The notes beneath the pieces were generated by a model that did no database searches, had not been told where the DNA came from, and saw only the letters and a program-made list of their open reading frames with translations. A program made the position numbers and the translations under genes. A stretch of DNA of 64,000 nucleotides from Pontibacter sp. HSC-14F20 (GTDB lineage Bacteria > Bacteroidota > Bacteroidia > Cytophagales > Hymenobacteraceae): positions 62,001 to 126,000 of the forward strand of contig NZ_JAHZTC010000009.1 of NCBI RefSeq assembly GCF_019599265.1. Reading direction: 5' to 3'. Numbering within the stretch: position 1 is the first letter of the stretch; every line of letters begins with the position of its first letter. Below, piece after piece: positions 1-8,798 of the stretch.

Positions 1-229
1 GGATACTGTCGTTGGCGATTGCCGAGTAACCTGCGAAAGCGAAGCCCACCCACATGGCAATGGAAGGATAAGGATAAAGCGCGCCCGCTGCAATCAGGGC
101 AAAGGCAATAAAATAGAGGAACTTCTTTTCTTTTTGAACTACCACATCCACGAAGCTGATTCGCTTCATAAACTTATGGGGTTGGGTAGGCACTACATGC
201 TTCGGCCCTTTCTTTTTCTTCTTAGCCAT
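1..229 (-). CDS. Membrane protein, 3' part cut by window edge
   Basis: The start codon is at 229 and the frame runs off the left edge, giving the first 76 residues. The N-terminus is very basic (MAKKKKKGPK), followed by a soluble stretch and then a hydrophobic region starting near residue 40 (FLYFIAFALIAAGALYP) and a second one continuing into an ANDSI segment. The Ala-Asn-Asp motif after a membrane segment recalls PiT-type phosphate permeases, but too little is visible to assign a function. It is divergent from glyS, with about 230 bp between the two start codons. Confidence 0.6.
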   Translation of the reverse strand, partial: MAKKKKKGPKHVVPTQPHKFMKRISFVDVVVQKEKKFLYFIAFALIAAGALYPYPSIAMWVGFAFAGYSAIANDSI

Positions 230-445
230 TTTCAAAAATTGGGTGAGATTTTAAAAACGCCGCAAGTTATCATAAAATAGGCGAGAGACTGAGCGGTCTA
301 ATGTTAAGAAATTATTAACAGATGCTGGTTTATACCTGATATACCTTTGATAGTTATACTAAAGCGAGAAAAAATTAGCGTATAGTGTTTTTTGCATACT
401 CGAAAATCTGTAAAAAGCGTATGGCATAATCACACCTTAATCTTC

Positions 446-453
446 TATCTTTG
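446..453 (+). promoter_or_regulatory. Candidate promoter -7 box for glyS
   Basis: TATCTTTG matches the Bacteroidota sigma-ABfr -7 consensus TAnnTTTG and lies only 4 bases before the ATG at 458, so a transcript from it would be almost leaderless. No clear -33 TTG is visible at the expected 19-21 bp spacing. A second box, TACCTTTG at 342-349, is an alternative that would give a leader of about 100 nt. Confidence 0.4.
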
Positions 454-457
454 CAGC

Positions 458-1960
458 ATGGCGACACAAGAGAAAACCCCTGTAGAAAACGCGCAATTAA
501 AAGATATCATCTCGCACGCAAAGGAGTACGGCTTCGTATTTCCGTCAAGTGAGATTTATGATGGTCTGCAAGCCGTGTACGATTACGGCCAGATGGGCGT
601 AGAGCTGAAAAACAACCTCAAGAACCTGTGGTGGAAGTCGATGACGCAGCTGCATCAGAACGTGGTAGGTATAGATGCTTCCATTTTCATGCACCCGCTT
701 ACCTGGAAGGCCTCCGGTCACATCGACAGCTTCAACGACCCGATGATTGATAACAAGGACTCAAAGAAGCGTTACCGCGCCGACGTGCTGATAGAAGAGA
801 AAGCCGCCCAGTACGAAGCCGACGGACACTACGACAAAGCCAGCGAGCTACTAGTAGAGATGGGCAAGCTGCTCGGTGCCGAAGAACTCGATGCCGTACG
901 TGAGCTGATCATTCGTGAAGATATTAAATGCCCGATTTCCGGCACCACCAACTGGACCGAAGTACGTCAGTTTAACCTGATGTTCTCGACGCAGGTAGGT
1001 TCTGTGGCCGAAGACTCGAGCACCATTTACCTGCGCCCCGAAACGGCTCAGGGTATATTTGTGAACTTCCTGAACGTGCAGAAGACCGGCCGCATGAAGG
1101 TGCCGTTTGGTATCGCGCAAATCGGGAAGGCCTTCCGTAACGAGATTGTGGCCCGTCAGTTCATCTTCCGTATGCGCGAGTTTGAGCAGATGGAAATGCA
1201 GTTTTTCGTGCGCCCTGGCACCGAGATGGAATGGTACAACACTTGGAAAGAGAACCGTAAGAAATGGCACGAAGCCATTGGTATACCTGCTGACAGCCTG
1301 CGCTACCACGACCACGAAAAGCTGGCACACTACGCCAACGCTGCCGTGGACATTGAGTTCAAATTCCCATTCGGTTTCAAAGAGGTGGAAGGTATACACT
1401 CACGCACCGACTTTGACCTGACCCAGCACCAGGAGTTGAGCCGCAAAAAAATGCAGTACTTCGACAACGACCTGAGCGAAGACGGCAAACCATATGGCAA
1501 CTACATCCCTTATGTGGTGGAAACATCCGTAGGCGCCGACCGCCTGTTCCTGATGACGCTTTGCAGCGCCTATACCGAAGAAGAAATCACTGAAGGTGAC
1601 CAAACCAAGACACGTACCTTCCTGAAATTCCACCCGTCACTGGCTCCTGTTAAGGCTGCTATTCTGCCACTCACGAAGAAAGACGGCTTGCCAGAGAAAG
1701 CGACAGAGATTTTTAACTCGCTGCGCTACGACTTCAACATGATTTACGAAGAGCGTGACTCCATTGGTAAGCGTTATACCCGTCAGGATTTGATCGGTAC
1801 ACCGTTCTGCATCGCCGTAGACCACCAGACGCTGGAAGACAATACGGTAACCGTTCGTGATCGTGACTCCCGTGAGCAGGTGCGCATGCCAATCAGCGAA
1901 CTGCACAGCTACATCGACAAAGCTGTTAACTTCAAGAGCATATTTGAGAAGTTGGCCTAA
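458..1960 (+). CDS. glyS: Glycine--tRNA ligase
   Basis: Class II glycyl-tRNA synthetase of the single-chain dimeric type, charging tRNA-Gly in the cytoplasm. The protein is 500 residues from the ATG at 458. An upstream in-frame ATG at 392 would add 22 residues that do not look like the family, so 458 is preferred. Visible family landmarks are the LRPETAQG segment (about residues 192-199), the class II motif 2 region with FRNE (226-229), an FEQMEMQFF stretch, and a C-terminal anticodon-binding domain with the sequence VRDRDSREQ. Length and motifs match the alpha2 bacterial/eukaryotic type rather than the alpha2beta2 GlyQ/GlyS type. The gene is monocistronic and followed at once by a strong terminator. 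Confidence 0.96.
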   Translation: MATQEKTPVENAQLKDIISHAKEYGFVFPSSEIYDGLQAVYDYGQMGVELKNNLKNLWWKSMTQLHQNVVGIDASIFMHPLTWKASGHIDSFNDPMIDNKDSKKRYRADVLIEEKAAQYEADGHYDKASELLVEMGKLLGAEELDAVRELIIREDIKCPISGTTNWTEVRQFNLMFSTQVGSVAEDSSTIYLRPETAQGIFVNFLNVQKTGRMKVPFGIAQIGKAFRNEIVARQFIFRMREFEQMEMQFFVRPGTEMEWYNTWKENRKKWHEAIGIPADSLRYHDHEKLAHYANAAVDIEFKFPFGFKEVEGIHSRTDFDLTQHQELSRKKMQYFDNDLSEDGKPYGNYIPYVVETSVGADRLFLMTLCSAYTEEEITEGDQTKTRTFLKFHPSLAPVKAAILPLTKKDGLPEKATEIFNSLRYDFNMIYEERDSIGKRYTRQDLIGTPFCIAVDHQTLEDNTVTVRDRDSREQVRMPISELHSYIDKAVNFKSIFEKLA

Positions 1961-1982
1961 GGTATAGGTATAGCATTAATAG

Positions 1983-2018
1983 AAAACAGCCTGCGGCACT
2001 AAGTCGCAGGCTGTTTTT
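1983..2018 (+). terminator. Rho-independent terminator of glyS
   Basis: A 13-bp perfect stem (1983-1995 with 2005-2017, core ACAGCCTGCG/CGCAGGCTGT), a 9-nt loop and a run of five T give a classical intrinsic terminator 22 bp after the glyS stop codon. Confidence 0.9.
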
Positions 2019-2951
2019 GTTTTGTAGCCAACCGTCCCGGGACAGATATTAGTTATGGGCGGAGCTGTATGAGGCTCCCAATAGGTATAGCTATACCTTA
2101 AATTGTCTCTAAAAATGTCCGAAAATACTCGTAAGTGTTGTTGTTATGTTAAATGGAGTGTTCGGTGATGTGGATAATTAATAGTTAATAGTAGTAGGGT
2201 ATACAGCCAGTGCTTTGGTAACCAATGCTTTATGATATGCATGATTGAAAATAAGCTACCGCTATACCTGTTACAATGGTCAACCGTGTCTTGGCGCAAT
2301 TTTAAATTGTCTATACATAGGTTTCAGATATTCAGCTTAAGCAATTAGCTAGGTATAGCCGAAGAACTAGATGCAATTACGAGTATGACAAACGCTTCTC
2401 CTAATAATATTGATGGGTTTGAAAACTTTTTAGAGCATGACGGCTAAAGAACAGGCTGTGTAAAAGCTGTTCTAAAACTGCCAATTGGCTTCATAAAGGT
2501 GCTTTACAGGCAATTATTCCACAATGTTTGCCAGACTGCAGCACGAGGTTTTATGCACTGTGTCCGGTATAGGTATAGCAAAAGATGGTAGAAAAGTCCT
2601 GCAAGCTTCCACGTGGAAAGCATCAAAAAATTAAAAATACTTACCTTTGTATTACAGCTGGAAAATCCGGAGTAAAAAGGGCTCTTTACCAGAGTTTAAC
2701 GAGACACGAGATCTGTTTTATAACGATTGATTTCCGGTATCTGACCCACAAGGCAGCATGGGCAAAATATGCTGCTTTGTACTGTGGTTTTAGCTAAATG
2801 CCCATTTAAGGATACCGGCATATTTGGTTTAGGTGCAAGCGGGCAGGATTGTACTGTTATCAATCCTGAGTATCTTGCTAAATAGCTACATTAGCTTGAA
2901 CCAGCTGATTTGAATTTTGACGAAGAATTATCGTAAGAATAAGTGCTGAAA
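2019..2951 (+). other. Long gene-free gap between glyS and ileS, probably decayed DNA
   Basis: About 930 bp without a convincing gene. It is more AT-rich than its flanks and holds at least seven GGTATA/TATACC copies, including tandem and palindromic pairs. Around 2380-2447 a short in-frame stretch (AEELDAITSMTNASPNN...) ends in TAA, and a frame beginning at the overlapping ATGA carries scattered stops, as expected of a degraded gene or gene pair. The 70-codon open frame at 2585-2797 has no recognisable features. A TACCTTTG box at 2642-2649 could be a promoter but has no gene close downstream. Confidence 0.4.
2083..2098. repeat. 16-bp perfect palindrome from two GGTATA units
   Basis: AGGTATAGCTATACCT is a perfect inverted pair of the dispersed window-wide motif. 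It is followed by AT-rich sequence. It could be a binding site or just two motif copies head to head. Confidence 0.7.
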
Positions 2952-5900
2952 ATGGCAAAGTATAACGAATACAAAAACCTGAACTACGCGCAAGTAGGCG
3001 AGGATGTGCTGGCATTCTGGAAAGAACACAATATCTTTCAGAAGTCGGTGTCGACAAGAGAGGGGCACAAGCCTTTCGTGTTTTATGAAGGACCTCCTTC
3101 AGCCAACGGTACGCCGGGTATTCACCACGTGATGGCCCGCGCCGTGAAAGATATTTTCTGCCGTTACAAGACGTTAAAAGGCTTCCAGGTGAACCGCAAA
3201 GGCGGCTGGGACACGCACGGTCTGCCCGTAGAGCTGCAGGTAGAAAAGGAGCTGGGCATCACAAAAGAGGATATCGGCAAGAAGATAACGGTGGAGGAAT
3301 ACAACCAGCGCTGCCGCGAAACGGTGATGCGTTTCAAAGGCCAGTGGGACGACCTGACAGAGCAGATGGGTTACTGGGTGGACCTCGACAATCCGTATAT
3401 CACGTTTGAGAACAATTACATCGAGTCGGTATGGGCGCTGCTGAAACGCCTGTACGACAAAGGTTTCTTATACAAGGGCTATACCATACAGCCTTACTCA
3501 CCGGGAGCGGGCACGGGTCTGAGCTCACACGAACTCAACCAGCCGGGCTGCTACAAAATGGTGAAGGACACGACCATCGTGGCGCAGTTCGAGGTGAAAA
3601 AAATTACACGCAACATGTTCCTGTTCGAGTACGAGGAGGAGAATGTGTTTTTCCTGGCCTGGACAACCACGCCTTGGACGCTTCCGGCGAACACGGCGCT
3701 GGCGGTAGGCAAGGGCATCAAGTACGTGAAAGTGCGTACCTACAACCCCTATACTTACGAGCCGATTTCGGTGATACTCGCCAAAGACCTGGTAAGCCGC
3801 TTCTTCAATCCGAAAGCAGCCGACCTGGCTCTGACCGACTATAGTTCCGGCGATAAACTGATCCCGTTCAAGGTAGTAGAAGAATTTACGGGTGCTGATC
3901 TGGCCGGTGTAGAGTATCACCAATTGATGCCATACGTGCAGCCGGATAAGCCAGCCTTCAGAGTAGTGGTAGGCGATTTCGTGACCACAGAAGATGGTAC
4001 CGGTATCGTGCACATTTCGCCAACCTTTGGTGCGGACGACTTTAGGGTAGCTGCCCAGAACGATATACCTGCGCTGTTGGTAGAAGACGAGAATGGCAAA
4101 CCAATGCCGCTCGTGGACAAGCAAGGCCGCTTCGTAAAAGAGGTAACTGACTTTGCCGGTATGTATGTGAAAAACTATACCGGTGAAGATGAGTCAGCTG
4201 CTGACTACAAGCCGACCGACGTACTGATTGCCATCAAACTGAAAGAAGAGGGCAGAGCCTTTAAAGTAGAGAAATACGAGCACACCTATCCGCATTGCTG
4301 GAGAACTGATAAGCCGGTACTTTACTATCCGCTGGATAGCTGGTTTATCAAGACTACGGCAGTTAAAGATAGATTGATCGAGCTCAACAAGACCATCAAT
4401 TGGAAACCGGAATCTACGGGTACAGGTCGTTTCGGTAACTGGCTCGAGAATCTGGTGGATTGGAACCTGTCGCGTTCCCGCTATTGGGGCACGCCGCTGC
4501 CAATCTGGAGAACAGAAGATGGTGAAGAAGAAATCTGCATCGGCTCTATCCAGCAACTGAGCGACGAGATAGACCGTGCCGTGGACGCTGGCCTGATGGA
4601 AGCGTCTGTGGAGATAAACGACCTGCACCGTCCGTATGTGGACAACATCGTGCTGGTAAGCGACTCAGGAAAGCCAATGTACAGAGAGACAGACCTGATC
4701 GACGTTTGGTTCGACTCAGGCGCTATGCCTTATGCACAGTGGCACTACCCGCTGGAGAACAAGGAAATCTTCGAACAGAACTTCCCAGCCGACTACATCG
4801 CCGAGGGCGTTGACCAGACGCGTGGTTGGTTCTTTACGCTGCATGCTTTGGCTGTGATGTTGGAGGATAGCGTGGCTTACAAGAACGTAATCGCGAATGG
4901 TCTGGTACTCGATAAGAACGGTAACAAGATGAGCAAGCGCCTTGGCAATGCCATCGACCCGTTTGAGATGATCGGCAAGTATGGTCCGGACGCCGTGCGC
5001 TGGTACATGATTGCCAACGCGCCACCTTGGGACAACCTGAAGTTCAACCCGGAGGGGGTAGTGGAGACACAGCGCCGTTTCTTCGGAACGTTGCAGAATA
5101 CCTACTCTTTCTTCGCGCTATACGCCAACCTGGATAACTTCACTTTTGCTGAGCACGAGGTGCCACTAGAGCGCAGAACCGAAAGCGACCGCTGGATTAT
5201 CTCCAAGCTGAACACGCTGGTAGCTGACGTTGACACCTTCTTAGAAGACTACGACCCAACCCGTGCTGCCCGAGCCATACAGGATTTCGTGGTGGATGAC
5301 CTGAGCAACTGGTACGTGCGCCTGAACCGCAAACGTTTCTGGAAAGGCGAGTACAACGAAGACAAGATGGCCGCTTACCAGACGCTCTATACCTGTCTGG
5401 AGACGATCGCCAAACTGGCTTCGCCTATCGCGCCATTCTACGCCGAGCAACTCTACCGCGACCTGAACAACGTGAGCGGCAAGCACAAAGAGGAATCGGT
5501 TCATTTGGCTTACTATCCGGAAGTGGAACACTCTGCTATCGACAAGGACCTGGAAGAGCGCATGGCACTGGCCCAGACCATCTCGTCGCTGGTGCACTCG
5601 CTGCGCAAGAAGCACTTTATCAAGGTGCGTCAGCCGCTGCAGCGTATCCTTATACCTGTGCTGAATGATAAGACACGTCAGCAGATTCAGGCCGTAGAAG
5701 ACCTGATCATGAGCGAAGTGAACATCAAGCACGTGGAGTACATCGACGATACGTCCGGTATACTGGTGAAGAAGATCAAGCCGAACTTCAAGAAGCTGGG
5801 TCAGGTTTTCGGTCCGAAAATGAAGCTGGTGGCGGCCGCTGTGCAGCAGATGAACCAGGAGGACATCGCGCTCTTAGAGCGTGAAGGCGGAATCGAACTG

Positions 5901-6299
5901 CAAATCAGCGACGAGGAAACCGCTGTGCTGACGCCGGAGGACGTGGAAATCTCTTCGGAGGACATCCCAGGCTGGTTGGTAGCCAGCGAAGGCAAACTGA
6001 CAGTGGCACTCGACGTGACCATTACCGAAGAGCTGAAGCAGGAAGGTATCGCCCGTGAGTTGGTGAACCGAATCCAGAACCTGCGCAAAGACAGCAACCT
6101 GGAAGTGCAGGATAAGATACACATCGTGCTGCAGGCATCGGTGCCGGAAGTAAATGCCGCTGTGGAAAACTTCCGCGACTACATCCAGGCCGAGACACAG
6201 GCGCTGAGCCTTGAACTGACTGACAGTGTGGTAGATGGCACACTCTTAGAGGTGGACGATTACCAGGTGAACATCCACATCCGCACTGAAGCGGTTTAG
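2952..6299 (+). CDS. ileS: Isoleucine--tRNA ligase
   Basis: Class Ia isoleucyl-tRNA synthetase, 1115 residues from the ATG at 2952; a GTG three codons upstream (2943) is in frame but less likely. The HIGH-type motif is GIHH (residues 56-59, after PPSANGTP), the KMSKR loop is at 659-663, and between them lies a CP1 editing domain, including the TTPWTLPAN stretch that binds mischarged tRNA. The C-terminal part is the anticodon-binding domain with the long extension usual for the eukaryote-like IleS of Bacteroidota; no C-terminal zinc-binding cysteine cluster is visible. lspA follows on the same strand 101 bp downstream, a common pairing. Confidence 0.96.
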   Translation: MAKYNEYKNLNYAQVGEDVLAFWKEHNIFQKSVSTREGHKPFVFYEGPPSANGTPGIHHVMARAVKDIFCRYKTLKGFQVNRKGGWDTHGLPVELQVEKELGITKEDIGKKITVEEYNQRCRETVMRFKGQWDDLTEQMGYWVDLDNPYITFENNYIESVWALLKRLYDKGFLYKGYTIQPYSPGAGTGLSSHELNQPGCYKMVKDTTIVAQFEVKKITRNMFLFEYEEENVFFLAWTTTPWTLPANTALAVGKGIKYVKVRTYNPYTYEPISVILAKDLVSRFFNPKAADLALTDYSSGDKLIPFKVVEEFTGADLAGVEYHQLMPYVQPDKPAFRVVVGDFVTTEDGTGIVHISPTFGADDFRVAAQNDIPALLVEDENGKPMPLVDKQGRFVKEVTDFAGMYVKNYTGEDESAADYKPTDVLIAIKLKEEGRAFKVEKYEHTYPHCWRTDKPVLYYPLDSWFIKTTAVKDRLIELNKTINWKPESTGTGRFGNWLENLVDWNLSRSRYWGTPLPIWRTEDGEEEICIGSIQQLSDEIDRAVDAGLMEASVEINDLHRPYVDNIVLVSDSGKPMYRETDLIDVWFDSGAMPYAQWHYPLENKEIFEQNFPADYIAEGVDQTRGWFFTLHALAVMLEDSVAYKNVIANGLVLDKNGNKMSKRLGNAIDPFEMIGKYGPDAVRWYMIANAPPWDNLKFNPEGVVETQRRFFGTLQNTYSFFALYANLDNFTFAEHEVPLERRTESDRWIISKLNTLVADVDTFLEDYDPTRAARAIQDFVVDDLSNWYVRLNRKRFWKGEYNEDKMAAYQTLYTCLETIAKLASPIAPFYAEQLYRDLNNVSGKHKEESVHLAYYPEVEHSAIDKDLEERMALAQTISSLVHSLRKKHFIKVRQPLQRILIPVLNDKTRQQIQAVEDLIMSEVNIKHVEYIDDTSGILVKKIKPNFKKLGQVFGPKMKLVAAAVQQMNQEDIALLEREGGIELQISDEETAVLTPEDVEISSEDIPGWLVASEGKLTVALDVTITEELKQEGIARELVNRIQNLRKDSNLEVQDKIHIVLQASVPEVNAAVENFRDYIQAETQALSLELTDSVVDGTLLEVDDYQVNIHIRTEAV

Positions 6300-6310
6300 C
6301 ATAAATAATA

Positions 6311-6339
6311 AGCCCCGGCTGTATAAAACGGCTGGGGCT
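6311..6339 (+). terminator. Hairpin between ileS and lspA, weak terminator or attenuator
   Basis: A GC-rich stem (AGCCCCGGC with GCTGGGGCT, one G-T pair) follows the ileS stop codon, but it lacks a T-run. It could reduce but probably not abolish read-through into lspA. Confidence 0.4.
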
Positions 6340-6400
6340 ATACCTTATACCTGTATCCTGCGGCGGCTGATTAAAGTCTCTGCAGCCTAATAGACGAAAC

Positions 6401-7018
6401 ATGAAATATTGGAAGTACTACCTGGTGGCCCTTATTGTCATCATCATCGACCAGGCTGTGAAGCTTATCGTGCATTACAACATGGAAATGGGGATGCCTG
6501 GCGAGATTGTGCTCCTTGGCGACTGGCTGAAGCTGCATTATACTCTGAACCCAGGTATGGCCTTTGGTGTGGAACTCGGCTCTGACTACGGCAAGCTGAT
6601 GCTGTCGCTGTTCCGGTTAGTTGCGGTGTTCGGTATAGCCTATTACATCTACCATCTTGTCCAGACGAAAGCTCCGAAAGGCCTGATCTGGTGCATTGGC
6701 CTGATTCTGGGCGGCGCCATCGGCAACCTGATCGACAGTACCTTCTACGGTGTTCTATTTGACAATCATCCCTATGGCTCTTCCACTCCCTGGTTTCACG
6801 GTCAGGTAATTGACATGTTCTACATAGACATATGGGAGGGCATCGTGCCGAACTGGGTTCCGCTATTAGGTGGTAAACCCATGTCTCTCTGGCCTATCTT
6901 TAATGTGGCGGATTCGGCTATTTTTATCGGTGTGCTGATTATCCTCTTCAACCAGAAGCGCTTCTTCGCGCACTACGACGAACCGGCTAAGCAGCCTGCA
7001 GCCGAGCAAAAGGGTTAA
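6401..7018 (+). CDS. lspA: Lipoprotein signal peptidase (signal peptidase II)
   Basis: Inner-membrane aspartyl protease that removes signal peptides from diacylglyceryl-modified prolipoproteins. The 205 residues contain four hydrophobic segments and the family motifs: IIIDQAVKL near residue 14, YTLNPGMAFG (48-56), GNLID (108-112), GQVID with catalytic Asp138, and FNVADSAI with catalytic Asp171. It is about 40 residues longer than E. coli LspA because of extra residues around 115-135 and between the two catalytic aspartates, as is usual in Bacteroidota. The substrates are plentiful: several lipobox proteins are encoded in this window. It probably shares transcripts with ileS. Confidence 0.95.
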   Translation: MKYWKYYLVALIVIIIDQAVKLIVHYNMEMGMPGEIVLLGDWLKLHYTLNPGMAFGVELGSDYGKLMLSLFRLVAVFGIAYYIYHLVQTKAPKGLIWCIGLILGGAIGNLIDSTFYGVLFDNHPYGSSTPWFHGQVIDMFYIDIWEGIVPNWVPLLGGKPMSLWPIFNVADSAIFIGVLIILFNQKRFFAHYDEPAKQPAAEQKG

Positions 7019-7040
7019 TAAGGTATAGATTAAAGCTAAA

Positions 7041-7076
7041 AAAAGCGGCTGTTCCATGTGGAGCAGCCGCTTTTGT
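7041..7076 (+). terminator. Rho-independent terminator of lspA
   Basis: Stem AAAAGCGGCTG (7041-7051) pairs perfectly with CAGCCGCTTTT (7064-7074), with T residues at the 3' side, 22 bp after the lspA stop. Confidence 0.85.
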
Positions 7077-7195
7077 GTGGTATAGTTTAGATGAATTACA
7101 GTTTCTTTTTTCTGCGAACCACTGGATGCGGTTAGAAAACTTCCGCTTATATTTCGTGCCTTTTTCTGGTTACTCTACCTCAAATCCTGAGCCTG

Positions 7196-7966
7196 ATGAA
7201 ATTAAGTAAGCTTATAGCGGTTGTTGCCTTATCTATAGGGCTGTCAGCCTGTGGTTGTGAAGATGTGCATCTGGGTAAGCTCGAGTTTACCAACGAATTA
7301 GTATCCTTTTTGCCAGCTCAGCCAGCTCAAGGTATGAGTTATTACATGGCGGAGGAGGGCATTAACCGGAAAATGAAATATGTTAATGCTGCTGGGATAA
7401 TGAGCGTTGAGCTACCAGTAAGAAAGACAAATTACAGCGGCAAATTTGACCCGAATTCCTGCAAGGAGTTTTTTACAGCTGACCAGAAGGTATACACAAG
7501 CCAAACAGAAGGCGAGAGCCTGACCAGTATCAGTATCACTTACAGAAAAGATGCGAGCACTGATCGGTTCAACAATATAACAGATAAAGCTCAAGTTGAG
7601 GACGTGATTGAATTCACAATCGGTTACAATAACAAATTTCCTCAGCCGATACAGACTGGCACTTCCAGCAGTAGCCATTTCATTACGAGCCGCACTTTCC
7701 TGCTTACTGACGCGACAACCCACACGATTGAGAATCCTACCTATACTCAGAAATTCTTACCAACCGTGACGCTTGGTGGTGTGCAGCACCAAAACGTATA
7801 CCATCTATACCTAAACCAACCCAACTACTACAGGCCGGAGGAACAGTACATCCACGACCGCTATCCTGCTTTGGATTACATACAAGGAATTTATGTAAAG
7901 GAAGGGTTTGGGATTATACATGGCTATACCTCTAAAGGCAAGGATATTGTGCTGAGCATGAACTAA
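7196..7966 (+). CDS. Hypothetical lipoprotein
   Basis: 256 residues beginning with a short signal peptide and lipobox (LSACG, Cys19), so it is predicted to be exported, lipidated and anchored in the envelope. The mature part is about 235 residues, rich in Thr, Tyr and Asn, with no motif I recognise. Beta-rich patterning (for example LTSISITYR, DVIEFTIGYN) suggests a compact extracytoplasmic domain. It stands alone between the lspA terminator and a convergent HAD gene and has three TATACC copies near its 3' end. Its function is unknown. Confidence 0.7.
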   Translation: MKLSKLIAVVALSIGLSACGCEDVHLGKLEFTNELVSFLPAQPAQGMSYYMAEEGINRKMKYVNAAGIMSVELPVRKTNYSGKFDPNSCKEFFTADQKVYTSQTEGESLTSISITYRKDASTDRFNNITDKAQVEDVIEFTIGYNNKFPQPIQTGTSSSSHFITSRTFLLTDATTHTIENPTYTQKFLPTVTLGGVQHQNVYHLYLNQPNYYRPEEQYIHDRYPALDYIQGIYVKEGFGIIHGYTSKGKDIVLSMN

Positions 7967-8029
7967 TCCAGGATTTTGTTTTACCTGAAGCATCAGTCAT
8001 TATACCTGCAGCACAAAACGCTGCTCTGA

Positions 8030-8692
8030 TTACAAAACTCCCAATTTTTCCAGCCGTACTTTCAAATCCTCAGGTGAGGTAAAGTGAATTGAATCTATAC
8101 CTAGTTGCTCGGCGGCTTTAATATTGCGGAGGTTATCGTCGATGAACAGCACTTCGGATGGTTGCAAGTTATACCTATTGAGCAAGGTATGGTAGAAACT
8201 GGGGTTGGGTTTGCGGTCCTTTTCAGTGCCAGATACCACAATGCCGTCGAACCAGCCGAGGAAGTCGTAGCGCTCCAGGGCAATCGGGAAAAGCTCAGCT
8301 GACCAATTGGTGAGGGCGTATAGCTTATGCTCGCCACGATGCTTCATCTCCCGGAAAATCTCCACAGTGCCTTCAATCGGGCCGCCCAGCATTTCTTCCC
8401 AACGCCCGTAATAGGCTCTGATGTGTTCTTCGTGTTCGGGATGCTTTGCGATCAGGTAGTCGTTGGCTTCCTGTATGGTGCGGCCGGCATCCTGTTCTTC
8501 GTTCCACTCAAACGTGCAGACGTTTTCAAGGAAATGCAGCATTTGCGCTTCGTCATCAAAAATTTTGCGGTACAGGTGATGCGGGTTCCAGTCGATCAGC
8601 ACAGCACCGAGATCCCAGATGATCGTGCTTTTAGCATTAGTTTCGGTAGAGGTGCTGTTACCAGTGAAGTTGTTCTCAGAAGAGTTTTTCAT
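8030..8692 (-). CDS. HAD-family phosphatase (YihX-like)
   Basis: 220 residues from the ATG at 8692. An upstream in-frame start at 8755 would add 21 poor-quality residues overlapping the promoter region of the divergent gene. HAD motifs are in order: motif I WDLGAVLID (the second Asp replaced by Gly, as in the YihX/sugar-phosphatase branch), motif II ALTNW, motif III Lys in DRKPNPSFY, and motif IV FIDDN. An alpha-helical cap lies between motifs I and II. Likely a cytoplasmic phosphatase acting on a small sugar phosphate; the substrate cannot be told from sequence. It is divergent from the ABC ATPase gene. Confidence 0.85.
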   Translation of the reverse strand: MKNSSENNFTGNSTSTETNAKSTIIWDLGAVLIDWNPHHLYRKIFDDEAQMLHFLENVCTFEWNEEQDAGRTIQEANDYLIAKHPEHEEHIRAYYGRWEEMLGGPIEGTVEIFREMKHRGEHKLYALTNWSAELFPIALERYDFLGWFDGIVVSGTEKDRKPNPSFYHTLLNRYNLQPSEVLFIDDNLRNIKAAEQLGIDSIHFTSPEDLKVRLEKLGVL

Positions 8693-8798
8693 ATGTTTTA
8701 AGCTCAATCTTAAATGTACTGCGAAAAACGAAAACAAGAAAGGCTTCTCAATCATTCAAAAAACCTTATTTTTACCCGAAACACATACCTCATCACCT

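Noticed and set aside
340..350. GGTATA/TATACC copies as housekeeping promoters
   Set aside because: TATACCTTTG does contain TAnnTTTG in a few places (for example 342-349), but most copies are followed by TG or GC, lie inside genes and are equally frequent on both strands, so promoters cannot explain the family.
2585..2797. A 70-codon open frame in the glyS-ileS gap
   Set aside because: No recognisable motif, poor residue composition and no good promoter or ribosome-binding context; it lies in decayed DNA.
458..2951. T-box riboswitch in front of the tRNA synthetase genes
   Set aside because: No T-box consensus or specifier stem was found before glyS or ileS, and T-boxes are not typical of this phylum.
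8619..8798. N-terminal extension of the fused ABC ATPase from 8619
   Set aside because: The extension overlaps the divergent HAD gene on the opposite strand and has no homology-like features; the family starts at about the TTG at 8799.
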